A model generated the notes under the pieces. That model was not told the DNA's origin and searched no databases. It was given only the letters and a program-made list of their open reading frames with translations. Both the position numbers and the translations under genes were made by a program. Source: Patiria miniata (lineage: Eukaryota > Echinodermata > Asteroidea > Valvatida > Asterinidae). From it: a stretch of DNA of 64,000 bases. This document shows, piece after piece, positions 48,401 to 57,985 of this stretch. Location: the NCBI RefSeq assembly GCF_015706575.1, contig NW_024037047.1:1678632-1742631 (forward strand), read 5' to 3'. Position 1 is the stretch's first letter, and the number at the start of each line of letters is the position of its first letter.

Positions 48401-49613
48401 GCTGCGGTAAGATTTGACTTGTGTTTTGTTTTTTTTGTTGTTTTTATGAACTTTTCATTTAAGCCAAGTCCAAGTTCGGGCAATGACCATTTGTCGTCTT
48501 GGTTGATTTGTGACGTCCATTAATTGTGACGTCCACAGTGAGCATCTATGAAAGTGATTCTAAGACTATTGAAAGAATCTAAAATAATATGCGAGCAGAT
48601 GAAACAAATGCGTCTAGACCTCCAAATTCTGACCGTTCAGTGGACGCCTTCTATCAGGTCTTCGGTGAACCGTTATTGTATTTAAAAAAACATGGCAGCT
48701 AGTTCACCAACAAAAGCGTAGGCCGAATTTCTGCTCGAAATGACGTCACAATTTCTAAAGTGTACTCTGATTGGCTGGCGCGTGGTGTCACATTACATTT
48801 GAGACACATCAGAATAGGAGATTACCCAAATAATTGTCAAAATACGATAAAGTGCCAAAGCCTAAACTAAACATCGTAAACAGTGAACAAACTCGTATAA
48901 AAAGGTATAGCTTTATTAAACTGTTTGTCTGCTGAATACCAATTGGGAAGAATATCCAAGTGCCTTTTGGTGTGAAATTTTAATTCAGCTTCCCTTTGTT
49001 TTAAAAACGCAAGGCGCATTGGTCTATTCCCTTAGTGATTTTTTCTTTCAATTTATATTTCTGTGCATAGGCGGTCGGGGGAGTCGGCGCTGGATTAGCT
49101 TTGTTAACATTCGGCGCTTCGTCTCTTCTATCAGCTGCTGCGGCAAGTGCCGCGGTCGGGATTGTGGCTGGCATCGTCCAAGCGGTCACCGCCAAAATAT
49201 CCACAGATGAAGCGAAGATGATCATGGCCAAAGACAAGGTAGCATGCGACAGAGTCCAGGAGACTCTGGAAAAGGTTGATTTAAAATTGAGGGAGTGGGA
49301 GGGCAAAGAAGAAGGGGTACTGATTGGTTCCATTCACGATTTGGTCAGGGTGGATGAGGTGAATCTGAAAAGGGGAGTGGACGCAATCGAGAAGATTAAG
49401 GGCGAAGGCCGCGGGGAATTCGTCCAGTTCGTGGTCCTTACAGTAGATCTAGATAGGATCATAGTGTACATACAGGACATGTTCCCTGGAGATGTCTCCA
49501 GATTGGCCAAAGAAATTCAAGAGATTGCTGACAAACTGGACTGTCCGAATGAGACGTCAATGAGGGAACGTGTCTCGAAAATGAAAACACGGTTCCAACT
49601 TGACAACAACTAA
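42419..49613 (+). CDS. Gene B: RHIM-like motif / TRADD-N-like / coiled-coil / hydrophobic-hairpin protein (exons 2-5)
   Basis: Exons 42419-42526 (108 nt, phase 1/1), 47299-47613 (315 nt, 1/1), 48267-48406 (140 nt, 1/0) and 49071-49613 (180 codons plus stop); all have AG acceptors and GT donors. The first coding exon was not identified. Exon 2 ends with a beta-prone stretch (FNGVITIGPSSGNTINYG) resembling the RHIM-type core, I/V-x-I/V-G followed by N. Exon 3 has the TRADD-N-like pattern: GCVELTL, then LEKLLAMCNSGDLKQLLG and a final helix. Exon 4 is a coiled coil (EFEDAAGEYVRCR). Exon 5 starts with a Gly/Ala-rich hydrophobic hairpin (AVGGVGAGLALLTF; AAAASAAVGIVAGIV) followed by helical charged repeats. 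All phases equal those of gene A, so the two are paralogues. An L2-like LINE occupies much of intron 2. Inferred: an amyloid- or adaptor-triggered membrane effector in cell death or immunity; no direct functional evidence. Confidence 0.85.
42527..43877. other. First part of intron 2 of gene B
   Basis: No exon recognised. A short block at 43010-43125 contains gacccggaaaatgtcat-type phrases related to the repeats at 7.9 and 49.9 kb. The 5' end of the LINE probably lies somewhere after about 43300, but its boundary is not visible. Confidence 0.5.
43878..47075 (+). CDS. LINE endonuclease-reverse transcriptase (1065 aa)
   Basis: N-terminal hydrophobic and basic region, then an apurinic-type endonuclease (about 115-345) with ALWNARSMKPK, AVTETWLSGD, SGDFNFHVD and LPSDHAAVK. 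The reverse transcriptase spans about 590-870 with PIANLSFLSK, DYSSAFDTIDH, GVPQGSVLGP and the catalytic IYADDTQVY near residue 787. The C-terminal region has LHWLPVRQRIVYK and LWNKLPQSIKD, typical of L2/CR1-type proteins. All catalytic blocks are present, so the protein could be functional. The start is uncertain: this is the first Met of the long frame, and the true element may begin further upstream. Confidence 0.9.
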   Translation: MADSALFSIVLTLLLAVVMVLTTTNCYSRTDLLNMAPSVKTRVPLHVHNRLKELGISVARPTKRGRRSWAKRQKPIPVLTRHDCSPREFHPDYQPSQNGAHLTNLVPISSCTKPMVPIKFALWNARSMKPKISVICDLIISSSIDILAVTETWLSGDNRDHRALADLTSTLPGYQIHHIPRINRAGGGVCVLLRNSFDVHKNEGRSFESFEHIDLSINARSHTPLRLVVIYRPQRLADGRLTGPTFSPEFSTLIESVVSEPGYILVSGDFNFHVDDESNREATIFRDLIDSFNIEQHVAGPTHRNGHTLDLLLTRSTDDAISQVDTTHYLPSDHAAVKCLLNINRPDPVKREIKLRELRKIDFEAFRLDILASPLTTAPANDLDSLIHQYDTTLNDLLNKHAPLISRTILSRPHAPWYSENIRKAKRKLRKCERQWKSSKLEFHKQLLNEQSYHYNQLIIKAKSEYHRTQLKDCDSRQLFRKVDKLCTPKSPKTLPSANLSSEPLVDRFSQFFANKTQNITEELDNIPDPVVSKPVSDTCMTTLHQFEPLSANSVRKLITGSPSTTSRLDPIPTWILKRCLDELVPIITNITNRSLLDGHFPEALKRAHITPLLKKPNLDTEPLKNYRPIANLSFLSKTIERAAAAQLQDYLSDNNLLGNMQSAYRKHHSVETALLRVQNDLLLAADKGQEAVLVLLDYSSAFDTIDHNIMLQRLTNRYGISGHVIHWFGSYLKNRTQSVVIQDDLSDPRVPNCGVPQGSVLGPLCFTLYTSPLEDIIQAHGIDRMIYADDTQVYVIMNERDRSSVLAKLELCLNDIKAWSATNKLKLNEEKTEVIHITSRFRNHSSLRSISLGCFSIEPVQKVRDLGVTVQTNLQMDIHVNNICKSSYLALHKIGQIRKFLDKPTTEKLVHAFITCRLDFCNSLLLGLPDSTISKLQRVQNSAARLVTRTKSSDHISPIFRDLHWLPVRQRIVYKVLLITYNCIHGHAPTYLQDLINKYEPPRKLRSHSKSLLTCSSSSTRTYGQRAFSTSSPTLWNKLPQSIKDAQSLDQFKCLLKTHLFNSD
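43878..47165 (+). mobile_element. L2/CR1-like non-LTR retrotransposon with intact ORF, in intron 2 of gene B
   Basis: One uninterrupted ORF followed by a short 3' UTR and an (att)n tail at about 47145-47162. The tail and the preceding gtgtaatgcgcttaataag phrase resemble L2/CR1-type 3' ends. It is inserted in the same direction as gene B transcription. No stop codon or frameshift interrupts the ORF, so the copy is young. No clear target duplication is seen, which is usual for this clade. Confidence 0.88.
47614..48266. other. Intron 3 of gene B
   Basis: Bounded by donor GTTCGT and acceptor ttttttccag. Nothing else is recognised in it. Confidence 0.6.
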
Positions 49614-49880
49614 CAATTGAATCAAGTCGAGCGACAAGTTATACCTTAGAACGTCTTCGTACATTTTATGTAAGAAATGGTTCTCATCATACAATTTGGT
49701 AGGAGCGGATCCATACATCGGACGGGAAGGGCGATATAAAAATGTAGTCGTGTTGTGAAGTTATAATAACAATGTTTGCCTCAAAAATATCCAACGAGTG
49801 GTTGACTATGAATATCACGAGGTGATGCAGTCTAAAAATACTGTGTCAGTAAATTCCAGGTCATACTTGAACATGTCACT
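49614..49880. other. 3' flank of gene B
   Basis: Presumed 3' UTR and beyond; no clear polyadenylation hexamer was found. Confidence 0.4.
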
Positions 49881-49884
49881 TGTC

Positions 49885-50360
49885 TCGATCAAAATAACAC
49901 TTCCGATCAAAATGACCGGAAAATGACCAGGACAAGTGTCATTTTGACCCGGAAAAGTGTCATTTAGTTGGACCCAGAGAAGGGTCATTTTGACCTGGAG
50001 AAGTGTCATTTTGACCCGGAGACGAATCATTTAATTTGAACTTAAGAAGTGTCATTTTGACCCAGAGACTCGTCATTTAAGTTTACTCGGAGAAGTGTCA
50101 TTTTGACCGAGGGAAGTGTCATTTTGACCCAGAGGCGCGTCATTTACTTTGACTCAGAGTAGTGTCGTTTCGACACGAAGAAGTGTCATTTAATTTAACT
50201 CGGAGAAGTGTCGTTTTGACCTAGAAAAGTTTCATTTAATTTGACTCAGAGAAGTGTCTTTTCGACCCGAAAAAGTGTCATTTAATTTGACTTGGAGAAG
50301 TGTCATTTTGACCCGGAAAATTGTCAGGGTCAACCGTCAAATATGACAGTTCCGGGTCGG
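49885..50360. repeat. Minisatellite of gaagtgtcattttgaccc-type units
   Basis: About 475 bp of alternating phrases such as gaagtgtcattttgacccgg and gtcatttaatttgactcgga, period about 35-45 bp, with gradual variation. It lies a few hundred bases past gene B and is related to the short stretches at 7.93-8.12 and 43.01-43.13 kb. Confidence 0.88.
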
Positions 50361-53300
50361 ATTCGATCCTAGAATTTCTAGAGTGTACACCGCGGTACCT
50401 AGCCTTTGCCTGATAAACCTTCTCCAAGGCAAGTTTTCATTTTGTCTTAAAATACACTACTAATATTTATACACACATGTACAAATACAATACATTACAA
50501 ATACAATATATCACATGTGAATTAAAATAAAAGCATATTAGATTACTGCATGATTGTAAAGCAACTATATTATAAATAATTGAAATTAAGAATTGAGTTC
50601 GATGATGTTCTGGGACGAAAAAAATATGTCGTTTTGAGGATTTTTGTGTGATGTAAGTGTAAAAATAACCGAGGTCAATTCATAATAACAAAATGTATAA
50701 CAATGTAGAGGTGTATATGCTAAAGACACGCCCTTCTGGCACTACTTTACTTCAATTAGATAGTCAAAATTGCCGTCGGGTTTCACCGTTGCAGTTAGTT
50801 TGCGTTCTCAATCTTTAGTCTTCCTCCAATTGTATAGCGTATTCTTAATTGGAGATTATAAAAAAAATTACATAAGTAGATTAGTTAATTATCGTAGTCA
50901 CCATTATACGTCACATCATGGCTGACAGAATGTGTTGTATGTATACCTGATCAAGAGATTTTAAAAAGTTAGCATTTGTAATAAACCTTATTATACGTCA
51001 ATTCGTTGTTGTTATGTTGTGTGCGTTTGTACTGCAATGGACCGATCCAGTAAGCCCCTCCCACTGCGCACGTGGGCAAATTAACACGTGCTCCAATCCA
51101 ATTCCACACCGCATTTTCCTGCCGCGCGCATCATACGCGCGTGCACGCATGTCGGACTTTTGTGCACGCATCATGTCGGACATAAATCACAGATCAGAAA
51201 AAAGTTCAGTGTTCTCTCAACAATACCAAAACAAATTCCATAAGGAACTTTAAAACGGTGGTTGCGTTTACAATTCCGTAACTTGAAAAGTACATAAGTG
51301 ATTTGAATGATTCTTGTACTAAAAGAAAGCTTATGAGTTGGGCTTTCATATCCTATATTTTGAAAGTGCTACATGCAGAGCTTCACTTAAACAATCGTCC
51401 CGACATTTGAGTTTCTTTTTTTTACTCACCCTGTACCCATAAAGGAAAGAGAGGAGCTGGTATACCCTTAATGCCCAGCCAAAGGCCCTCGATCACGAGG
51501 CCGAGCATCACATGAAATAATAATACTTGCAGAGTTGCAAATGTATTATTCTAAAACATCATGCTCAAAACAAATAGTGAAGCGTGGATTATTTTCTTAT
51601 TATGGGGTCGTACGCACTATGGTGCCTACACATTTGCGGGGTTGTTATTAAAAAGGGTCCAGACCCATGGTAAAACTTGTAAAACTTGTTGAAGAGATGC
51701 CTTTTTAATCGTACCAGTCCCGTAAATAACTTCATTGGTATTTAATCATCCCATGAAAAGCTTAAATATAGAGACAAATCGACAAAATCCGAAGTCAGCC
51801 AAGTAATTTATGGCGTCGAGATTTTCGTAGTGCACTAATGTCATAAGCGGAACCGTGTACATGTACATGTTTTCCACATTTTTATGTTAATGATACTCAG
51901 TGCTTTTATATCGTACGAAATTGACGGCTAGTTTGAGCCTTATAACTAACCGATGGGTGTCGCTATGTATACATACGTACTTACATGCATTGAAAATACA
52001 TGTACACATTACTGACATTTTAAGGATAGTTTTGTGGATGTTTATATCCTACCTTCAAATGCTCATTCAGATTAACATCATTTCGTTTAACCCTAAAAGG
52101 GCCGGGTTATTTTGACCATCTCTCAGCCGGGGGGGGGGGCGCCCCCAATATCTCGGTTATCGAGTGACGAAAAGTTTTGAAACTCGGTACATGCATAGAA
52201 TAACTTATCATAAACATAACCAAGCAATTTCATGACTATAGGTTAAAGGGTTTTGGAATTATGGCTAATAATCATATGCGCGAATGGTAATTCTGGTCTA
52301 TGTACCCTACGTATATGGGAAATTCAATTTTCACGGTGCGTTTACGTAATTTTTCGTTGCGCGGCAACCCGTAGTCCGATTTTTATGTTTTTGGTATGAA
52401 AAGATGCGCAAGGCTTGAGACTAAAAAATTAAAACAGCTCTGGTTGCGAAAAATCTTTCTCGAGGCTATCGCGGAAAAAAGGAGCGGGGTGGATTTCGCC
52501 CCGGCCCCTTTAGGGTTTAAACGTGTTTTGTGGCCCAATTTGGCGTATTCCAGGACGCAGTGTCCCAGTAACCTGTTGCAAAATTTGTATCGAAAATTTA
52601 ATATTAAACTCTTCAGTGTTTAGAGTGTGGGTGCCATTTGTTTTAGTGAAGTTCTGCACGTAGCACTTTTATAATCTAGGATATGAAAGCCTACTTCATA
52701 AGCTCTCTTTTAGTACAAGAATCATACACGTTTCTCATGTACTTTACAAACGCAAACACCGTTTTTAACTTCTGCAGTCCGCGGATCACAAAAAAAGGTA
52801 AGTGTTCTTTCAGCAAAACGAAGACAATTCACATAGGGATGTACTGTCGCTGGTCTGTCATGGAAGCTTAAGCAGTGATGCGGTCATAATGGTTATTATC
52901 AATTAAAGGCCGTGCCTTTTGAACAACTAAGCTTCTGGATAGCCTCTTAACCCCCTAAGCACGGGTTATAATGGGGACATTCCTCCACACATAGAGCAAG
53001 TGGCCCGCATGACTGCACAGCCTTTGTGTAGTAGCGGGACTGCACAAAAGCAGCAGCTGTGGAACTACCCACTAGCTGTGTGCCACGGCATACCACAGCT
53101 GGCAACTGCATTCCAATGAGGATTAGCGGCCGCGGCCATGACCGCTTCCCGGGCCCATAAATCAGCTTAATGATTAGAGCTGATTTTCACTCGTCCTTGA
53201 AAGTTGTCTTGCGAAAGAGAGACGCAACTACTCGAAAAGGAAGCATAAATGCAGAAGCGTCTCCATATCGTCTTATGAGGGGGGGGGGGGAATTACGACC

Positions 53301-53860
53301 CTACTCTAGAGGCGTATGAAGCGTCTTACAAATCTTTTTTTTTTAGCACGCCGTTCAAATGCAACCAGGGGGCATTGCAAAATACGCCACTGAAGACGTG
53401 AGACAGATAAACACCTGAAAACTTCAAACACATTATACAGACATTGACGTCATCATGTTTGTTGACGCGCATAACATTCGTTTTTATCATACAGTCGACT
53501 CTCGTTAGTACAAACTATGTTAACTTAATACAAACTTCTAATATAACAAACATAAAACCTTGGTCCCGACTGTGCATGTATGTGCACAGTGAATGGGACT
53601 GATGTTCCTCTTAATACAAAGTTCTGATATAACAGATAAGAGAAATGATGGCTCTATCCCATTCAGAGACGCCTCTCCTATAGATTGGCTTGTGAATAAA
53701 AAATGTGCGTAAGAACAACACATTGAGCTATTCGATGGTGTGATATTGTGTGGTTCATTTCTTCAATTAAGACACATGAAGGGGTCTTAAAAATTGGGTA
53801 GAAATCAGAGGGAGAAATCAATGGAAGTTTTGACCGTAGCCAAGTTTACCCAGGCAGTGG
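50361..53860. other. Repeat-rich spacer without recognised genes
   Basis: Holds a partial copy of the 40.2-kb MITE (51035-51190: ggaccgatccagtaagcccc, then a gcgcgcatcatacgcgcgtg block), the repeat at 52090-52475, a poly-G run at 53279, and a block beginning cagtcgactctcgttagtac at 53493 that resembles a pogo-type terminus without a partner. Short ORFs show no signatures. Confidence 0.5.
52090..52475 (+). repeat. Dispersed repeat R1, uninterrupted copy
   Basis: Begins accctaaaagggccgggtta and ends near tcgaggctatcgcgg. The same order of phrases (ttattttgaccatctc, gacgaaaagtt/aatt, aacttatcataaacata, gcaacccgtcgtccga-like) recurs at 57.25-57.98 kb, split there by a SINE. Confidence 0.75.
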
Positions 53861-53883
53861 GGTGGGTTAGGTTTTACCTGAGG

Positions 53884-53945
53884 GCAATTGCGGGAATGCA
53901 TTTTCGTCCCTTCGGGGACTCATCAGCCGCTAGATTCAAAGAATC
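53884..53945 (-). ncRNA. Hammerhead ribozyme (PLE-type, short stem III)
   Basis: The minus strand contains the catalytic core CTGATGA, then stem II GTCCC-CGAA-GGGAC, then GAA. Stem III is the tiny hairpin AAT-GC-ATT, followed by the cleavage-site C (53894). Stem I is closed by GCGG on the 5' side and CCGC on the 3' side. All invariant core positions (CUGAUGA, GAA, UH) are present. The very short stem III is typical of hammerheads in Penelope-like elements, usually active as dimers. It lies about 90 nt past the end of a Penelope-like reading frame on the same strand, which fits. Cleavage is predicted between 53894 and 53893. Confidence 0.88.
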
Positions 53946-54029
53946 TGTAGGTATGGGTTAGTGAGTTGAATGGAGCTCACTTTGCGGAAAAGGTTGCGTC
54001 TAAGTTATCCGGTATATGTGATTACAACT

Positions 54030-55992
54030 TCATTCGGATGGGATTTGTTCATCCAATAGTGAAATTAGGATATCAAGTGTGTTATCTTCGTTCTCAGTTG
54101 TGGAGGATTGGTTATCTTCCGTATGGCTGAGTTTGGCTCTGACAAGTCTCTTCTTGATGTTCTCAGCTATCTTATAGGCAACTAGAGGAGGTTTCGGGAA
54201 AACTTCCTTCAAAGTTGGGTTGCCTGAGATAAGATGCCAGTGTCTGGAGAGAGCACGCTTGATGTCCATGCGTTTTACATGGGGGTTGTAAGTCGTGGTG
54301 AAGACGAGGGGGAGTTCTTTTTGGGTTTTCACTTGTTCTGTGTGAATCATAGATTTCCTTTGTGAGAAATCGATGGATTGCTTGCACTTGTGAATATCGG
54401 CTTGATTGTAGCCTCTTTTCAGTAGTTTTTCTTCGAAACTTTGTACTTTTTGTAAGAAGTCGTCCTCATTGTTTGTGTTTCTGGCATATCGTAGGATTTC
54501 TCCTTTGATAAAACCTTGGAACACATGGTTTGGATGGGATGATGTTCTTTCCAAGTGAACACTCGTGTGTCTAGGGTACCCGTGGAGAGGAAACGCGGGC
54601 CTTTAAAAATGGTAAGGTCCAGGTATGTGATGGAAGTTTCAGATGCCTCAAATGTGAATTTGAGGGTGGGATGCAATTGATTCAACTGGTGAACAAATTG
54701 GGTGAAGGATTCGAGTTGGCCGTTGTAGACGATAAGTATATCATCTCTAAATCTTGCCCAGAACAGGATTCTGTCTGTGAGGGCTGAGATTTGTAACTCA
54801 AAATCATGTAACGTAATGTCGCAAATTTCTGGACTAGCCACAGATTCCATTGCACATCCTATTTTTTGTCGGAAGAATTTTCCTCCGAACTGGAAATAGT
54901 TGCGGCCCAGAACGAGTTCCAGGAGAGTGCGGATGTGTTTTGAAGGGGGTTTGGTTATGGCACCAACGTTTAGGTAGTCCTCACGGTTCATGATGCAAAT
55001 GCCTCGGCCTTTGTCGTAAGGCTTGATAACAACAGATGGGTTGTTTTTGAGTTTGCGTATTGCTGATAATTCAGCTTGGGACATGTTTGTCTGAGGTTTC
55101 CTCAGTCTGACATGGGCGAGTTCCATCTTGATAGCTTCCAAATAATTCTCAAGTGTGGGGTTTTGAGTGGATTTGGGTTGCCAGGTGGATGGAGGTTTGA
55201 AGGGCCTCTTCTTTAGAACTTTTTTGTGCATCAAGAATGCAATTCTCATTCGTCTTTGATATCTGTTGATATCTTGGATAAGTGAGAGACGGGTTGGTTT
55301 AGCCGGGGTGGGAACAAAGTTTAAACCTTTGCCCAAAGCTATTTTCTCGGTAGGGGAGAGTGATAGCTTTGAGAGGTTGGTTATGAATTGTTCATTTTGG
55401 TTGGCTAATTAACATTTTGTAGTTGCCGTAGGCTGAGTCGGGCTCGCCCGAGTGCAGCTGACACGGCTACCTCCTTCCACACGTTCGCCAAATTCGATTG
55501 AATTCGGTGGCCTCTGGGTGGAGTAGGTACTGGGACTTGGCTCAGGAGGTACTTCGGTGGGTTCTTGGTTCTGACGGCGTTCTCCAGCAGGTTGATTTGT
55601 TTGTTCAGGGAGACTCGCTTGGAAACCATTTGTTGGAGAGGTCCCGCTAGACTTCGGACAAATTTGTAGTCCTCGTGTTCTAGTCGGTGGTCTTTACTGG
55701 TTTGTTGCTTATCTCTTTTCCTGGGTGCCGGTTTGTCCTTACTTTCTGTGTCTCTTGATGAGATCTGACTTATTGAAGTTTGCACTTCATGGGCCAGACG
55801 ACTATTAAAGAGAGATTTCTTACTGTTATCAGACGAGTCTGAGTCAGACAGATCAGTTTCGGGAATAACCTGGGCACAAGGGAACGGCGAACTTGGAGGG
55901 CTTGACTCTTGGGTTGACATGATGTCGGATGGCCAAGACAGTGCCCCGAGCCTGTATATGTGCCTGGGAAGCGGACGTGTGATAAACCACAA
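54030..55992 (-). pseudogene. Penelope-like reverse transcriptase, frameshifted and internally deleted
   Basis: The first block (from MSTQESSPPSS at about 55920) is a Ser/Lys-rich N-terminal region. The second holds EKIALGKGLNFVPTP, then AIRKLKNNPSVVIKPYDKG and GICIMNREDYL, followed at once by LLELVLGRNYFQF, GCAMESVASPEI, RFRDDILIVYNG (the catalytic palm motif) and TYLDLTIFKG. In this RT family the part between the NREDY block and the LE-VL-N-F block normally carries the finger/palm region with the first catalytic aspartate; about 150 residues appear to be missing. The third block, in another frame, has GFIKGEILRYARN and RGYNQADIHK, then HWHLI and PLVAYKIAENIKKRLVRAKL. The C-terminal GIY-YIG endonuclease common in Penelope elements is not seen. 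A dead copy. Confidence 0.8.
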
Positions 55993-56082
55993 AGGATGGT
56001 GTCCCTTTGCTTGCGTGAAAGAATGGCTGGTCGGTGTTCAGTGGTGCGTATCTCAGTGGAAGCTCTGCGTTCAGTGTTGAAT

Positions 56083-56153
56083 GGCGGGATTCGAACCCCC
56101 GACCCTCTGATCATGAGTCACGAATCCTTACCACTAGGCCACACACTCCCCCA
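56083..56153 (-). repeat. tRNA-derived sequence (SINE head or tRNA pseudogene)
   Basis: The minus strand has tggcctagtggtaaggatt (A-box), an anticodon-loop-like actcatgat and gggggttcgaatcccgcc (B-box). The acceptor stem does not pair and the T stem has a mismatch, so it is not a functional tRNA. Confidence 0.65.
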
Positions 56154-57254
56154 CACTAGAGTTAAAACATTTGTTTAATTGCCTTATTTGAATTAACACA
56201 AAACCTTAGTCCTGCTTTCTTCCTGAATAAACCCTAGATAAATAAAATGGACTATATTCATATCACTATATCACATCTTCTCTCATAATTAGCTTAAAAT
56301 AGTCAGCATGTCGATAGTCTATGTACAGCTTTATACAAGTACTCCATGAACACGTTTCTTAGAACAATAGAGAACAAGAAAAGCCTCCGTGCATTACCTT
56401 TACAATTGCTGGAAGCAAACATATATTACTTAGCGTTGGGTGATATTTTTTATAGTACTTAACGTTTGGTACTAATTATAGTTCTTAACGTTGGATAATA
56501 ATTATGTTGACATTTATATGAGTGTAGAATAGGTCTGATTTGAAAACCAATGACAATCTACCACCCAAAATACCAGTTCTAATTATTTTGCCTATTGGCC
56601 ACTCTTTGTATAGCCCTGTCTGTGCCCGTAGAGGGAGGAGGCAAACACAGCATTACTGACACAAATTTAGGCTATTGGGATAGATGTGGATGCATTTAAT
56701 TAAAGTAGCGTTTAGTTTGGGCTTGGATATGGGATGGGAAGACACGTATAATCAACAAATAAATATGTTATTCCCTCATTGAAGAATAAGAACTGTTTTT
56801 GATAATAACAGTCTCTTGAGCCCCCCCCCCCCAAAAGGTTTCAAACAATGTATATTAATCAGATGTATATTTTGTTAAAATCCAGATTCATGATGGTATA
56901 GACTGTGTTCAGATATCCAGTAATAAATAAATTAGCATGTTGATAAGTATCGACTGTAAAGTGGGAATGCAAGGGGTAGTAGCTATAGGCTACATGGAAA
57001 AAAAATATGTGTTATTGAAATTGACAGACAAAGGTCTGCCGCACCCATCACACTAGTACTAAACTATTTGTTTACTGTCTAATTTGAACTAACACAAAAC
57101 CTTAACCCAGCTTATTTTGCCAACAAATACTAGTCAATAAAATGGATCTTTTATAATCGTATCTTGTAAATATCTGACAAATGAACAGTTAGTAATGATT
57201 ATTTTTAATCTGCATGCGTGTACTCGGTGAACAACTTTAAATGAAACAAGCAAG

Positions 57255-57985
57255 AACCCTAAAAAGGGCTGGGTTATTTTGACCATCTCACAACCGGGGG
57301 GGGGGGGGGGAATTCCGCCCCTCCCCCCAAGATATCGGCGATTGGTGACGAAAAATTATGAAACTTGAAACATACATATAATGACTTATCATAAACATAC
57401 CCAAGACATTTCATGGCTATAGGTCAAAGGCTTTCGTGGCTATCGGGTGGCATGGGTGGCTTGTGCGTAAAGCGTTTGCCTCTCACCAAGGTGACCACGG
57501 TTTGAAACCTGGCCGCGGATCGCATGTGAGTAGAGTTGTGCGTTGGTTCTCTCCTGTGCCACGAGGGTTTTTCTCCGGGCCCTCCGGTTTTCAAACACTT
57601 TCGATCTCAGGCTGTGCTCCGTGGTCATATATTGGTCGATGTGGCCGGAAGCCATAGGCACCTTTACGTGCCAGCGGCCCGACCACGTTTTAGCCGTGTC
57701 CTTCGCAATTCAGCATACCAGCTGCAAGAAAGGATGATTAGCCTCCCAAATTCTAAAAGGTTTGAATTTATGTCTTATTAAATATTCACTTACACGAATG
57801 GTAATTCTGCTTTGAGCACACTCCGTATATGGGGGAATTCATTTTTCACGGCGCATAGCGCCGAAAATGTTTCGCTGCGCAGCAACCCGTCGTCCGAATT
57901 TCATGTTTTGGTATCAAAAGATGCGCCATACTCCAGACTGAAAAGTCAGAACACTTTTTTTTTTTGAAAGGCTATCGCGGATAGG
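57255..57985 (+). repeat. Dispersed repeat R1, copy split by a SINE
   Basis: 57255-57430 matches the first half of the repeat at 52.09 kb (accctaaaaagggctgggtt, aacttatcataaacatacc). 57785-57985 matches the second half (cgaatggtaattctg, gcaacccgtcgtccga, ggctatcgcgg). The intervening sequence is a SINE. Confidence 0.8.
57436..57784 (+). mobile_element. tRNA-derived SINE inserted into R1
   Basis: The tRNA-like head has tggcttgtgcgtaaagcg (A-box-like) and cacggtttgaaacctggcc (B-box). The body contains gtgccacgagggtttttctc and ccggttttcaaac. Its limits are set by the split of the R1 repeat. The ORFs across it are not genes. Confidence 0.78.

Larger units (their letters stand above)
53870..55992 (-). 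mobile_element. Decayed Penelope-like element
   Basis: Three consecutive minus-strand reading blocks (55405-55992, 54419-55336, 54030-54554) are parts of one protein separated by frameshifts, followed by a hammerhead ribozyme. The RT-type motifs and hammerhead point to a Penelope-like element. A second (5') hammerhead and terminal repeats were not found, and the outer boundaries are uncertain. Confidence 0.8.

Noticed and set aside
56083..56153. tRNA gene on the minus strand
   Set aside because: A and B boxes are present but the acceptor stem does not pair and the T stem has a mismatch; a SINE head or pseudogene fits better.
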